A stretch of 43,298 nt of DNA, taken from positions 1-43,298 of the forward strand of contig SECN01000014.1 of the NCBI GenBank assembly GCA_004173515.1. The letters run 5' to 3'. The notes below the pieces were generated by a model that was not told the DNA's origin, did not search any database, and worked only from the letters and a program-made list of their open reading frames with translations. Of the stretch, positions 8,541 through 15,752 are shown one piece after another; within the stretch, counting starts at the first letter, position 1; each line of letters opens with the position of its first letter. Source of the stretch: Myxococcaceae bacterium. GTDB lineage: Bacteria > Myxococcota > Myxococcia > Myxococcales > Myxococcaceae. Both the position numbers and the translations under genes were made by a program.

Positions 8541-10085
8541 CTACGGCGCGGAGGACACCTGCCGCAGGGCCTTCGTGAGCACGCCAGCGGGATCCACCGG
8601 GAGGTCGAGCGAGCGCCAGGCCACATACCCATCCGGACGGACCAGCGAGGCCCCCTCCTTCCCCAGACCCAACGCCTCGCGGAACGCGTCCGCATCCGAG
8701 GGCTGGACCTCGGCGCCGATGCGGAGGCACTGAAGCCCGAGTCCGGCCTGCTCCACGGCGGCGCGCCACCGCGCATCCCCAGTGAACAGCACCCAGCCAC
8801 GCTGGAGCAGATCCAGCGTGGAGCGCCGCCCGTCGCCGTCGGACACCCACGCATGCGGCGCGCGCGTGCCGGGCTGGCCCGCCCACTGCTCCGGCCTCGC
8901 CGCGGGCGGAAGCGTGTCACTGGCGCCGAGCACCGCGGTGGACCGGTACAACTGCCCCAGCTCCATCGCGTCGTCGTCGAAGATCCGCGCGTCCCCGGCC
9001 GTCCCCGCCGCCTCCGCCTTGTAGTCGGCCCGGGCGAAGATCTGCTCGTGCCGCAGCCACGCGATGGGCCGGCGTTCGGCGTCATAGGTGTCCAGCAGGG
9101 CGGGCGATGACGCGCCGGAGAGGACCGAGAACAGCTTCCACGCGAGGTTGTGGACGTCCTCGATGCCGGTGTTCGCGCCGTAGCCTCCCCGGCTCGGCGG
9201 GAGGGTGTGCGCGGCGTCCCCGGCGAGGAACACCCTGCCGGACGCGAAGCGGTCCGCGATGAGCGCGCTCAGCTCCCAGCGTCCCGTGGTGATGAGCTCC
9301 ACCTCCAGGTCGGACCGGCCCACCGCCCGGGACACCAGCGACCGCAGGGTGGCCTCGTCGCGCTCCTCGTCATCCGAGAAGATCAGCACCCAGCGACCGT
9401 CACCGTAGGTGGTGAGGAACGCGCTGAACCCCGGCTGCTCCACCTGGAACTGCGTGACGCCCGCCTGGAGGTACGCGTCCAGCGGCGCGCGGAACAGGAC
9501 GCTGCGCACCGTGCGCATGTGGCCCCGGCCCTCACGGCCAATCCCCAACGCCTCACGGAGGGGACTGCGGTGCCCGTCCGCCGCGATGACGTAGGCCGCG
9601 CGCAGCGAATACTCCCGGCCACCGCGCTCGCGCAGCCACGCCGTCACCCCTTCGGCATCCTGTTCGAACCGGACCAGCTCGGTGCTGAGCCGGATGTCGG
9701 CGCCCAGCTCCACCGCCCGCTCCCGGAGAATGGGCTCCAGACGGTCCTGGGCCAGCGCCGTCCCCGTGCACGGCGAATATTCGATGGAGGGCGCGTGCGG
9801 ATTCTCCGGCGTCCACGCGGACTCCTCGAACCACGCCCCGGCCAGGCTCTCCACCCGGGCCCGGCGCAGCTTGAAACCCGGGGGACTCTGGGGGATGCGG
9901 CCCCCCAGCCCGACCGCCCGGAAGAGCTCCATCGTCCTCGGCGTGTAGCCGATCGCCCGGGGATGGGGCGAGCTGCCCGCGTGCCGCTCCACCAGCACCG
10001 TCGGCACGCCCCGCCACGCCAGGAACATCGCGGCGGACAGGCCCACCAGGCCGCCGCCCACCACCAACACCGGAGTCGAATCCAT
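8541..10085 (-). CDS. FAD-dependent aromatic/polyketide monooxygenase (PheA/TfdB type)
   Basis: A 514-residue class A flavoprotein monooxygenase. The N-terminal GGGLVG motif near residues 10-15 binds the FAD ADP moiety. A DG-type segment (VIADGHRSPLREALG) occurs near 160 and the GD motif (FLAGDAAHTLPPSRGGYGANTGIED) near 280. The C-terminal thioredoxin-like domain is typical of phenol- and polyketide-type hydroxylases. The reaction would be NAD(P)H- and O2-dependent hydroxylation of an aromatic or polyketide-like compound, including possible drug inactivation. It is divergent from a TetR-family gene across a strong palindromic operator, so it is probably repressed until a ligand is sensed. ATG at 10085 has AAGGGTGG upstream. 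Confidence 0.88.
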   Translation of the reverse strand: MDSTPVLVVGGGLVGLSAAMFLAWRGVPTVLVERHAGSSPHPRAIGYTPRTMELFRAVGLGGRIPQSPPGFKLRRARVESLAGAWFEESAWTPENPHAPSIEYSPCTGTALAQDRLEPILRERAVELGADIRLSTELVRFEQDAEGVTAWLRERGGREYSLRAAYVIAADGHRSPLREALGIGREGRGHMRTVRSVLFRAPLDAYLQAGVTQFQVEQPGFSAFLTTYGDGRWVLIFSDDEERDEATLRSLVSRAVGRSDLEVELITTGRWELSALIADRFASGRVFLAGDAAHTLPPSRGGYGANTGIEDVHNLAWKLFSVLSGASSPALLDTYDAERRPIAWLRHEQIFARADYKAEAAGTAGDARIFDDDAMELGQLYRSTAVLGASDTLPPAARPEQWAGQPGTRAPHAWVSDGDGRRSTLDLLQRGWVLFTGDARWRAAVEQAGLGLQCLRIGAEVQPSDADAFREALGLGKEGASLVRPDGYVAWRSLDLPVDPAGVLTKALRQVSSAP

Positions 10086-10100
10086 CTGGGAACCACCCTT

Positions 10101-10134
10101 TTTATACACCGTATCGACAAATACAGTGTATAAA
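10101..10134. promoter_or_regulatory. Double palindromic operator between monooxygenase and TetR genes
   Basis: A 34-bp dyad: TTTATACACCGTAT (10101-10114) pairs with ATACAGTGTATAAA (10121-10134) at 13 of 14 positions around a 6-bp centre. Each half is itself palindromic: ATACAGTGTAT (10121-10131) matches ATACA-n-TGTAT perfectly, and ATACACCGTAT (10104-10114) has one mismatch, 17 bp away centre to centre. The AT-rich island stands out in GC-rich DNA and lies 15 bp upstream of the monooxygenase start. It is the obvious site for two dimers of the adjacent TetR protein. Confidence 0.8.
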
Positions 10135-10180
10135 TGGCCGTCCGTTGTCAATGCAGGTTCGATGGGGCAAGACGACCGGG

Positions 10181-10915
10181 ATGACCCAGAAGCCGCGCGA
10201 GTCGGAATCCGCCCTCGTCTGGGAGCGCCCCGAGCCCACCAGCCGTCCCGCGCCCGGACCGCTGAGCCGGGAGCGCATCGTCGGGGCCGCGCTGGAGCTG
10301 GCGGACGCGGAGGGGCTGGCGTCCGTGTCCTTGCGGAAGGTCGCGGCCGCGCTCGATGCGGGGCCCATGCGGCTGTACGGCTACCTGTCCACCAAGGAGG
10401 AGCTGCTGGAGCTGATGGTGGACGCGGTCTACGGGGAGATGGTGTCCGAGGGACCGATTCGCGGCGAGTGGCGCGAGGCGCTCCGGAGCATCGCCCAGCG
10501 CATGCGACAGGCCTCCGCGAAGCACCCGTGGCTCATCGACCTGATGGTCGGCCGTCCCCACCTGGGGCCCAACGCGCTGGCGCACCTGGAGGCATCGCTC
10601 GCCGCGCTGAGCACCACCCCGGGCTTCGGGGAGGACATCGACGCGGTCATGCAGGCGGTCGGCACCGTCAATGCCTACGTGGTCGGCGCCCTGCGGAGCG
10701 AGGCCAGCGAACAGCGCGCCTCCATTGAGAGCGGGATGGACAAGACGCAGTGGCAGGACGCCACGTGGCCGTACATCCAGCGGATGATCGCCACCGGCCG
10801 CTTCCCGACCCTCGCCCGGGTGGTGCGGGACGCCACCCACCCCGCGTTCGACGTGGTGTTCGAACAGGGACTCGACTGCGTGCTCGACGGCATCGCGGCG
10901 CGACTCAAGCGCTGA
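10181..10915 (+). CDS. TetR-family transcriptional regulator
   Basis: A 244-residue protein. Residues ~30-80 form the TetR helix-turn-helix (SRERIVGAALELADAEGL, then SLRKVAAALDAGPMRLYGYL). The C-terminal helical ligand domain (about 95-235) resembles the tetracycline-repressor C-terminal type, which often recognises polyketide-like or aromatic ligands. It is divergent from the monooxygenase with the double operator between, so it most likely represses both itself and the oxygenase. ATG at 10181 is the best family start; ATG at 10151 is possible and would add ten residues. The DUF2652 gene follows 17 bp downstream and may be co-transcribed. Confidence 0.9.
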   Translation: MTQKPRESESALVWERPEPTSRPAPGPLSRERIVGAALELADAEGLASVSLRKVAAALDAGPMRLYGYLSTKEELLELMVDAVYGEMVSEGPIRGEWREALRSIAQRMRQASAKHPWLIDLMVGRPHLGPNALAHLEASLAALSTTPGFGEDIDAVMQAVGTVNAYVVGALRSEASEQRASIESGMDKTQWQDATWPYIQRMIATGRFPTLARVVRDATHPAFDVVFEQGLDCVLDGIAARLKR

Positions 10916-10932
10916 ACGCAAGGGAGGACTCC

Positions 10933-11658
10933 ATGGCCATCGAGAAGGCACTGCTGCTCATCGCGGACATCGGCGGGTACACCCGCTTCATGAGTCACCA
11001 CCGCTTCAGCCTCGCGCACGCGCAGGACACGGTGGCGCAGTTGCTGGAGGCGCTCATCGACGCGTCCGGCCGCTTCAAGCTCGCGAAGCTGGAGGGGGAT
11101 GCGGCTTTCTTCTACGCCGTGGGCGCCGACACCACGGCCATCGCCCAGCAGGTGTCGGACATCCGCCGCGCGTTCCTCGCCCGGCGCGAGCGGCTCATCA
11201 TCGACCGCATGTGCCGCTGCGAGGGGTGCATGCAGGTCAACGCCCTGACGCTCAAGTTCGTGGCCCACGCCGGAGAGGTCGCCTTCCAGCGGGTGAAGCA
11301 CCTCACCGAACTGGCGGGCGTGGACGTCATCCTCGTGCACCGGATGCTCAAGAACGACGTGCCCGTGAAGGAATACGTCCTGATGACGGACACGGTGCGC
11401 CAGGGGCTCACGCCGGAGCTGCGCCAGCTCACGCGGGGGCTCGAACACGACTTCGAGGGCATGGGCCTCACGGCGACGCACTACCTGGACTTCAACGAGG
11501 TCACCGCCACGCTTCCCCAGGCGCTGCGCCCCAGCCTGCCCCGCAGGCTGTGGTCCAAGTTGATGATGGAGCTGCGGTCGCTGAAGTACCTGCTCGGCTT
11601 CAAGAAGCCCTGCGAGGACTTCCGCAACGTGGAGATCGTCGACGTCCAGGCCCCCTGA
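10933..11658 (+). CDS. DUF2652 protein, divergent nucleotidyl-cyclase-like
   Basis: A 241-residue protein beginning MAIEKALLLIADIGGYTRFM. It resembles DUF2652, a family related to the class III adenylyl/guanylyl cyclase fold. The ADIGGYTRFM strand-turn corresponds to the first metal-binding region and KLEGDAAFFY (about 57-66) to the second. The Cys-x-x-Cys pair near residues 95-98 is notable. True cyclase activity is uncertain. The C-terminal ~60 residues are basic and hydrophobic. The start has a strong AGGGAGGA ribosome binding site, and the gene follows the TetR gene by 17 bp. It converges with the tectonin gene and a stem-loop overlaps its stop codon. Confidence 0.78.
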   Translation: MAIEKALLLIADIGGYTRFMSHHRFSLAHAQDTVAQLLEALIDASGRFKLAKLEGDAAFFYAVGADTTAIAQQVSDIRRAFLARRERLIIDRMCRCEGCMQVNALTLKFVAHAGEVAFQRVKHLTELAGVDVILVHRMLKNDVPVKEYVLMTDTVRQGLTPELRQLTRGLEHDFEGMGLTATHYLDFNEVTATLPQALRPSLPRRLWSKLMMELRSLKYLLGFKKPCEDFRNVEIVDVQAP

Positions 11659-11674
11659 AGACAACCTTCAGGGG
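11652..11674. terminator. Stem-loop between convergent genes
   Basis: CCCCTGAAG (11652-11660) and CTTCAGGGG (11666-11674) form a perfect 9-bp stem with loop ACAAC. The left arm contains the TGA stop of the DUF2652 gene and the right side faces the tectonin gene's stop at 11698. No T tract follows. Its position between converging genes suggests a bidirectional terminator. Confidence 0.5.
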
Positions 11675-11697
11675 ACCGGCCGGCGCTCACGCGTCCG

Positions 11698-13143
11698 CTA
11701 CTGCCACTTGTAGACCATGCCCTGGGCGTTGAGGCCCCACACGGAGCCGTCGCCCGCGGCGGAGATGTTGCGCAGCGCGCCGGGCACCTGCTGCCAGGCC
11801 GTGCCGGTCCACTGGAAGACCTGATCCGTGGCGTTGAGCGCCCAGATGTTCTTCGCGCTGCCCACGGACACGAAGGTCATTCCGGCGGGGATGTTCCAGG
11901 TCCACTTCGCGCCGTCCCAGCGCAGGACGCGGTTGGAGTCCGGGGGATTGGTGGCCCACAGCTCGCCGTCCGAGCCGACGGAGAGCTGGCTGACGCAGCA
12001 GCCCTTCTTCTCCCACGCGGAGCCGGTCCACTGGAACAGCGAGCCGCCGTTGTCCAGGCCCCAGGCCGTGTTCGCGTTGACGGCGGTGACCTGCTTCATG
12101 CCGGTGGGGATGTTCCAGGTCCACTTGTTGCCCGTGGCATCCCACTTCAGCACGCGCAGCGAGTCCGGAGGGTTGGTGGCCCACAGCGTCCCGTCGGAGG
12201 CAGCGGAGATGTTGCTCACCGTGCCGCCCATCCGCTGCCACCCCGCGCCGATCCACTTCCAGTTGAAGCCCGCCGTGTCCAGGCCCCAGATGGCGTTGGC
12301 GCTGCCCACGGAGATCTGCTTCAGGGTCGCGCCCAGCGGCGCCGGCTGGAGCACCCACTGCGGCGCCGGAGGAGCGACGGGGGGCAGCAGGTCGCTCCAC
12401 TTCATGACGATCTTCGCGTCCGACTGGCCCGCGAACGTCACCGTCTTGTCCGTGGCGTTCACCGTGATGGCATACACATACCGGGAGCCCGGCTTCTCCC
12501 ACTGCGCCACGACCTTGCCCGCCGCGTCGTACGCGACGATGCCCATGGCCACGCGGTTGTCCGTGTAGCTGAAGGCCCAGAACGTGTAGCCCTTCCACTT
12601 GATGACCGGGCACGTGAGGGACGCCGCGCCGGTGCCGGGGCCCTGCGTGCACGTCACCTTCATCCCCGCGGGGATGGCCGGCGTGGGGCTCGGAGGAACG
12701 AGGACGACCACGGGCGGGGCCGCCAGCTCGTCCCAGGTCATGGTCACCTTCGCGTCCGACTGGCCCGCGAACGTCACCGTCTTCGCCGTGGGGTTGATCA
12801 GGATGGCATACACGTAGCGGGAGCCCGGCTTCTCCCACTGCGCCACGACCTTGCCCGTGGCGTCATACGCGACGATGGCCATGGCGACGCGGTTGTCCGT
12901 GTAGCTGAGCGCCCAGTACGTCAGGCCGTCGAACTTGAGCACGGGACAGGTGGCGGACGCGGCCCCCGTTCCCGGGCCCTGCGTACAGGTCACCTTCGTG
13001 CCGGCGGGAAGCGCCGGAGGCGGGGCGGGCGGAACCTGCGCGATGGCGGGCAGGCTCTGGGCCCCGGCGCGGGCGCCGGCCGTGAAGATCATCAATCCAA
13101 GACACAGTGCTACGAGGTTCGCGAACTTCGAGGGTCGTCCCAT
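11698..13143 (-). CDS. Secreted protein with two tandem repeats and a tectonin-like beta-propeller
   Basis: A 481-residue protein with a Sec signal peptide (about 1-28). Two near-identical domains of 112-residue period follow, at ~45-150 and ~157-262. Each begins with PAGxKVTCTQGPGTGAAS and ends with TVTFAGQSDAK. Proline linkers separate them. Residues ~270-481 are five or six short blocks of the type I-S-V-G-S-x-x-x-x-W-A-x-x, with recurring NPPDSxRVLxWD, which is the tectonin (TECPR) repeat pattern of beta-propeller lectin-like proteins. Tectonins bind lipopolysaccharide or glycans, so a surface or extracellular sugar-binding role is plausible. It has no operon partner. ATG at 13143 is the only sensible start. 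Confidence 0.8.
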   Translation of the reverse strand: MGRPSKFANLVALCLGLMIFTAGARAGAQSLPAIAQVPPAPPPALPAGTKVTCTQGPGTGAASATCPVLKFDGLTYWALSYTDNRVAMAIVAYDATGKVVAQWEKPGSRYVYAILINPTAKTVTFAGQSDAKVTMTWDELAAPPVVVLVPPSPTPAIPAGMKVTCTQGPGTGAASLTCPVIKWKGYTFWAFSYTDNRVAMGIVAYDAAGKVVAQWEKPGSRYVYAITVNATDKTVTFAGQSDAKIVMKWSDLLPPVAPPAPQWVLQPAPLGATLKQISVGSANAIWGLDTAGFNWKWIGAGWQRMGGTVSNISAASDGTLWATNPPDSLRVLKWDATGNKWTWNIPTGMKQVTAVNANTAWGLDNGGSLFQWTGSAWEKKGCCVSQLSVGSDGELWATNPPDSNRVLRWDGAKWTWNIPAGMTFVSVGSAKNIWALNATDQVFQWTGTAWQQVPGALRNISAAGDGSVWGLNAQGMVYKWQ

Positions 13144-13266
13144 GGAGTCGGGTCTCTTTCAGGTGTCGCCAAGGCGGCGCGAACCCTCCATGAGCAACAA
13201 CCACGCCACCACGGCGCCGCAGGAGCCTCGGGCCACGAAAGGCGCGCGAGGCACGTCCTGACGTGT

Positions 13267-13284
13267 CCGCTGACGCGTCAGCGG
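13267..13284. terminator. 18-bp perfect palindrome between sigma-factor stop and tectonin start
   Basis: CCGCTGACGCGTCAGCGG is perfectly self-complementary, folding as a 7-bp stem with a CGCG loop. It is 39 bp past the sigma-factor stop codon and 124 bp upstream of the tectonin start. It may be a terminator for the oxidoreductase-sigma operon or an operator for the tectonin gene. The absence of a T run on the relevant strand leaves both open. Confidence 0.45.
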
Positions 13285-13322
13285 GTCATTTGGGGCGCAA
13301 GCTTCCGCCACCCGCCTTCCGC

Positions 13323-14282
13323 TCAGGCCCCTTCGGGCATGCGCAGGCCCGCGAGCTTCCGGTCCGCCAGCACCGCGTGCAGTTCGCGGATCCGACCGCT
13401 CGCGTCCAGTTCCACGCGCACCACCGTGCGCACGGCGAGCAGCGGATCCTTCGCCGGGTCGAACACCGCGACCACCGCGGGCAGGCCGTTGAGCATCCGC
13501 ACCTCCACCGCCCTGGGCGCGCCGCGCATCTCCAGCAGCCGGCGGAAAAAGGTGAGCACCCGCTGGGCTCCGACCACCGGGACATGCGCCGCCCGCAGCT
13601 CACCGCCGCCGTCCGTCAGCGTGCGGACATCCGTGGCCAGCAGGGCCTCCGCCGCTGCCACGTCTCCCGACAGCAGCGCCCCCAGGAACCCCTCCAGCGC
13701 GGCGCGCGTGCGCTTCTGGAGGTCCTTCGTGGGCACGCAGCGCGACCGGTCATACGCGGCCATCGCCGTCCGCGCGCGGTGGTGCACCACCTTCACGTTC
13801 ACCTCGCTCATGCCCAGCGCCTCGGCCACCTCGCGCACCGAGGAGTCGAAGACGTCGCGCAGCAGCAGCACCGCCCGCTGCTTCGGCGACAGCGCCTCCA
13901 GCGCCAGCAGGAAGGCGAAGGAGACGCTCTCCAGCAACTCGTAGCGCCCCTCCGTCGAGCCTCCTCCGGGGAGCCGCGCCTCCGTCGACGGCGGCACCTC
14001 TTCATCCCCCGTCTCCACCAGCGACGGCAGCCACGGCCCGATGTAGCCCTCGCGGCGGCGGCGGCGCAGGAGGTCCCTGGACAGGTTCACCGCCACCCGC
14101 GCGAGCCACGGGCGCAGCGTGTCCAGCCGCGCCGGTGAAGTGGAGAGGGCGCGCGCGTACACCTCCTGCACCAGGTCGTCCGCGTCCGCCGCCACGCCCG
14201 TCATCCGGTAGCAGAGCCCCCAGAGGAAGCGCTCGTGTTCGCGGGCCGCCTCCGCCAGTGCCGTTCGCGCCGTCGCATCCAT
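13323..14282 (-). CDS. ECF41-type RNA polymerase sigma factor with SnoaL-like C-terminal domain
   Basis: A 319-residue sigma factor. Sigma region 2 is at ~10-75 (DDLVQEVYARAL) and region 4 at ~120-180 (LSPKQRAVLLLRDVF). A C-terminal SnoaL-like domain occupies ~190-310. Three group signatures of ECF41 are present: a YxGPWLP motif in the linker (80-86), DGGG (224-227) and NGLPA (265-269). ECF41 factors lack a classical anti-sigma; the C-terminal domain itself controls activity, and they usually drive a neighbouring oxidoreductase, epimerase or carboxymuconolactone decarboxylase. Here the gene starts 4 bp after an FAD oxidoreductase on the same strand, matching that pattern. Confidence 0.9.
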   Translation of the reverse strand: MDATARTALAEAAREHERFLWGLCYRMTGVAADADDLVQEVYARALSTSPARLDTLRPWLARVAVNLSRDLLRRRRREGYIGPWLPSLVETGDEEVPPSTEARLPGGGSTEGRYELLESVSFAFLLALEALSPKQRAVLLLRDVFDSSVREVAEALGMSEVNVKVVHHRARTAMAAYDRSRCVPTKDLQKRTRAALEGFLGALLSGDVAAAEALLATDVRTLTDGGGELRAAHVPVVGAQRVLTFFRRLLEMRGAPRAVEVRMLNGLPAVVAVFDPAKDPLLAVRTVVRVELDASGRIRELHAVLADRKLAGLRMPEGA

Positions 14283-14286
14283 GCGG

Positions 14287-15597
14287 CTACGCCCCCACCG
14301 CGCGGCGCCGGGGCACCGCCGAGCCCTTCAGCAGGGCGTGCTCCACCGCCTCGGCGCTCGCCAGGGACGCGTCCGCGAGCATCCCTTCTGAGCCCACCCA
14401 GTCCCCCACCCGGAACAGCCCGCCCACGTGGGGCACCTCCACGGAGGGGCGCCCCGACAGGCCACCGTTCGCCGCGCGGGGCAGCCCTTCGCTGACGGTG
14501 AGCGAGGGACGGAAGCGCCTCGCCACCACCCGCTCGCGCCAGCCGGGTTGGAGCGCGTCCATCACCGACTCCAGCTCCGCCTCGCTCGGCGCCGCGTCCG
14601 CACCGCCCAGGTACTTCGCCACGTGCACCATCGCACTGCCCTCCGGGGCCAGCCTCGCGGAGGCCGAATGCACCGACGCGTACCATGGCCCATCCACGCC
14701 CAGCGCGAACAGGGCACCTGGTCTCGGGAGCCCCGACAGCCCCAGCTCCAGCGTCGCGGCCTTCACCGGCACGGCGTCCTGCGCATCCCGCGCGAGCAGC
14801 GTGTCCCCGGGCACGAGCGCCGCCACCTCCGCCGGGCCCCCCGCCACCACCACCGCGTCCGCGGTGCGCACCGTGCCATCCGCGAGCCGCACCCCTTCGA
14901 CCCGCGCGCCCGCGCCTTCCCCCCGGAGGACGACGGCCTCCACCCGCGTGGACAGCTCCACCCGGGCTCCGGCCTCGCGCGCCTGGAGCTCCACCGCGTC
15001 CACCAGGGTGCTCCACCCACCATCCACGTACAGCACGTTGGCGGCGGTCGCGCGTTGAAGCTGGTCCACGGCCGCCTGCGCGCTGAGCGTGGAGTGGTCC
15101 GCGCAGTACGTGGCCACCCGCACCAGCGCCGCGACGAGGGCCCGGCTGTCCTCCCGCGCCAGGCGGGTGTCCAGCCACTCCCGCGTCGACAGGTGGCTCA
15201 GCGGATCCGTGTCGATGCGCGCCAGGCCCGCGAGCAGCCGCGCCACCTCCAGCTTGCTGGCGAGCGACAGCACGTCCGTCGTCATGAGCGTCACGGGCCC
15301 ATGAGGCAGCGTGTGCAGCCGGCCCGCGCGCAGCGCATACGCGCCGGACTGCCCCGGGATGCCACCTTGGGGCTTCACCCCCAGGCGTCCCAGCACCCGG
15401 AGGCCCGCGCCCGCGCGGTACAGCGCATGCGGCCCCAGGTTGAAGCGAAAGCCCTCCACCTGCGACGTCTGGGCGCGTCCCCCCAGGTGCTTCGAGCGCT
15501 CGAACAGCGTCACCTCGCAGCCACCGCGCGCCAGCAGCGCCGCGGCGGTCAGTCCGCCCAGCCCTCCGCCAATCACCGCCACCTTTGTCGCCTGCAT
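14287..15597 (-). CDS. CrtI-like FAD-dependent oxidoreductase (phytoene desaturase/amine oxidase superfamily)
   Basis: A 436-residue flavoprotein. The N-terminal GGGLGGL motif (about 10-16) is followed by ER near 33 and GGRAQT (about 39-44), the FAD-binding pattern of phytoene desaturases and protoporphyrinogen/amine oxidases. A C-terminal GD-type segment (LFRVGDWVGSEGMLADASLASAE) completes the flavin site. The substrate is not predictable. It is probably the target gene of the ECF41 factor encoded 4 bp downstream. It is also the first gene after the sterol cyclase on the same strand, 155 bp away, so a role in terpenoid tailoring is possible but unproved. ATG at 15597 has GGAGGA five bases upstream. 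Confidence 0.82.
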   Translation of the reverse strand: MQATKVAVIGGGLGGLTAAALLARGGCEVTLFERSKHLGGRAQTSQVEGFRFNLGPHALYRAGAGLRVLGRLGVKPQGGIPGQSGAYALRAGRLHTLPHGPVTLMTTDVLSLASKLEVARLLAGLARIDTDPLSHLSTREWLDTRLAREDSRALVAALVRVATYCADHSTLSAQAAVDQLQRATAANVLYVDGGWSTLVDAVELQAREAGARVELSTRVEAVVLRGEGAGARVEGVRLADGTVRTADAVVVAGGPAEVAALVPGDTLLARDAQDAVPVKAATLELGLSGLPRPGALFALGVDGPWYASVHSASARLAPEGSAMVHVAKYLGGADAAPSEAELESVMDALQPGWRERVVARRFRPSLTVSEGLPRAANGGLSGRPSVEVPHVGGLFRVGDWVGSEGMLADASLASAEAVEHALLKGSAVPRRRAVGA

Positions 15598-15647
15598 GCC
15601 CGTCCTCCGTCCGCGCACCCGGGAAAATCCAGGGGCTTCACGGGCAT

Positions 15648-15674
15648 CACGAAGGAGGACGGCGAAAGGTTACA
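15648..15674 (-). promoter_or_regulatory. Candidate ECF-type promoter upstream of the FAD oxidoreductase
   Basis: Reading the minus strand, TGTAAC (15674-15669) is followed 17 bp later by CGTG (15651-15648), about 50 bp upstream of the oxidoreductase ATG. The published ECF41 consensus is of the form TGTCACA with CGTC about 16 bp downstream, so both boxes are one or two changes away. This is a pattern match only. Confidence 0.35.
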
Positions 15675-15752
15675 GGCCCGGGGTCAGGGTGATTCGGAAG
15701 GGTGGGTGGTCGCGGCCCACTGCGTCCCATCGAGCAGGTAGGCCCCCGTGGC

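Noticed and set aside
7287..9110. 607-codon plus-strand frame across the SDR and monooxygenase region
   Set aside because: It runs antisense to three genes with textbook motifs and shows no family similarity.
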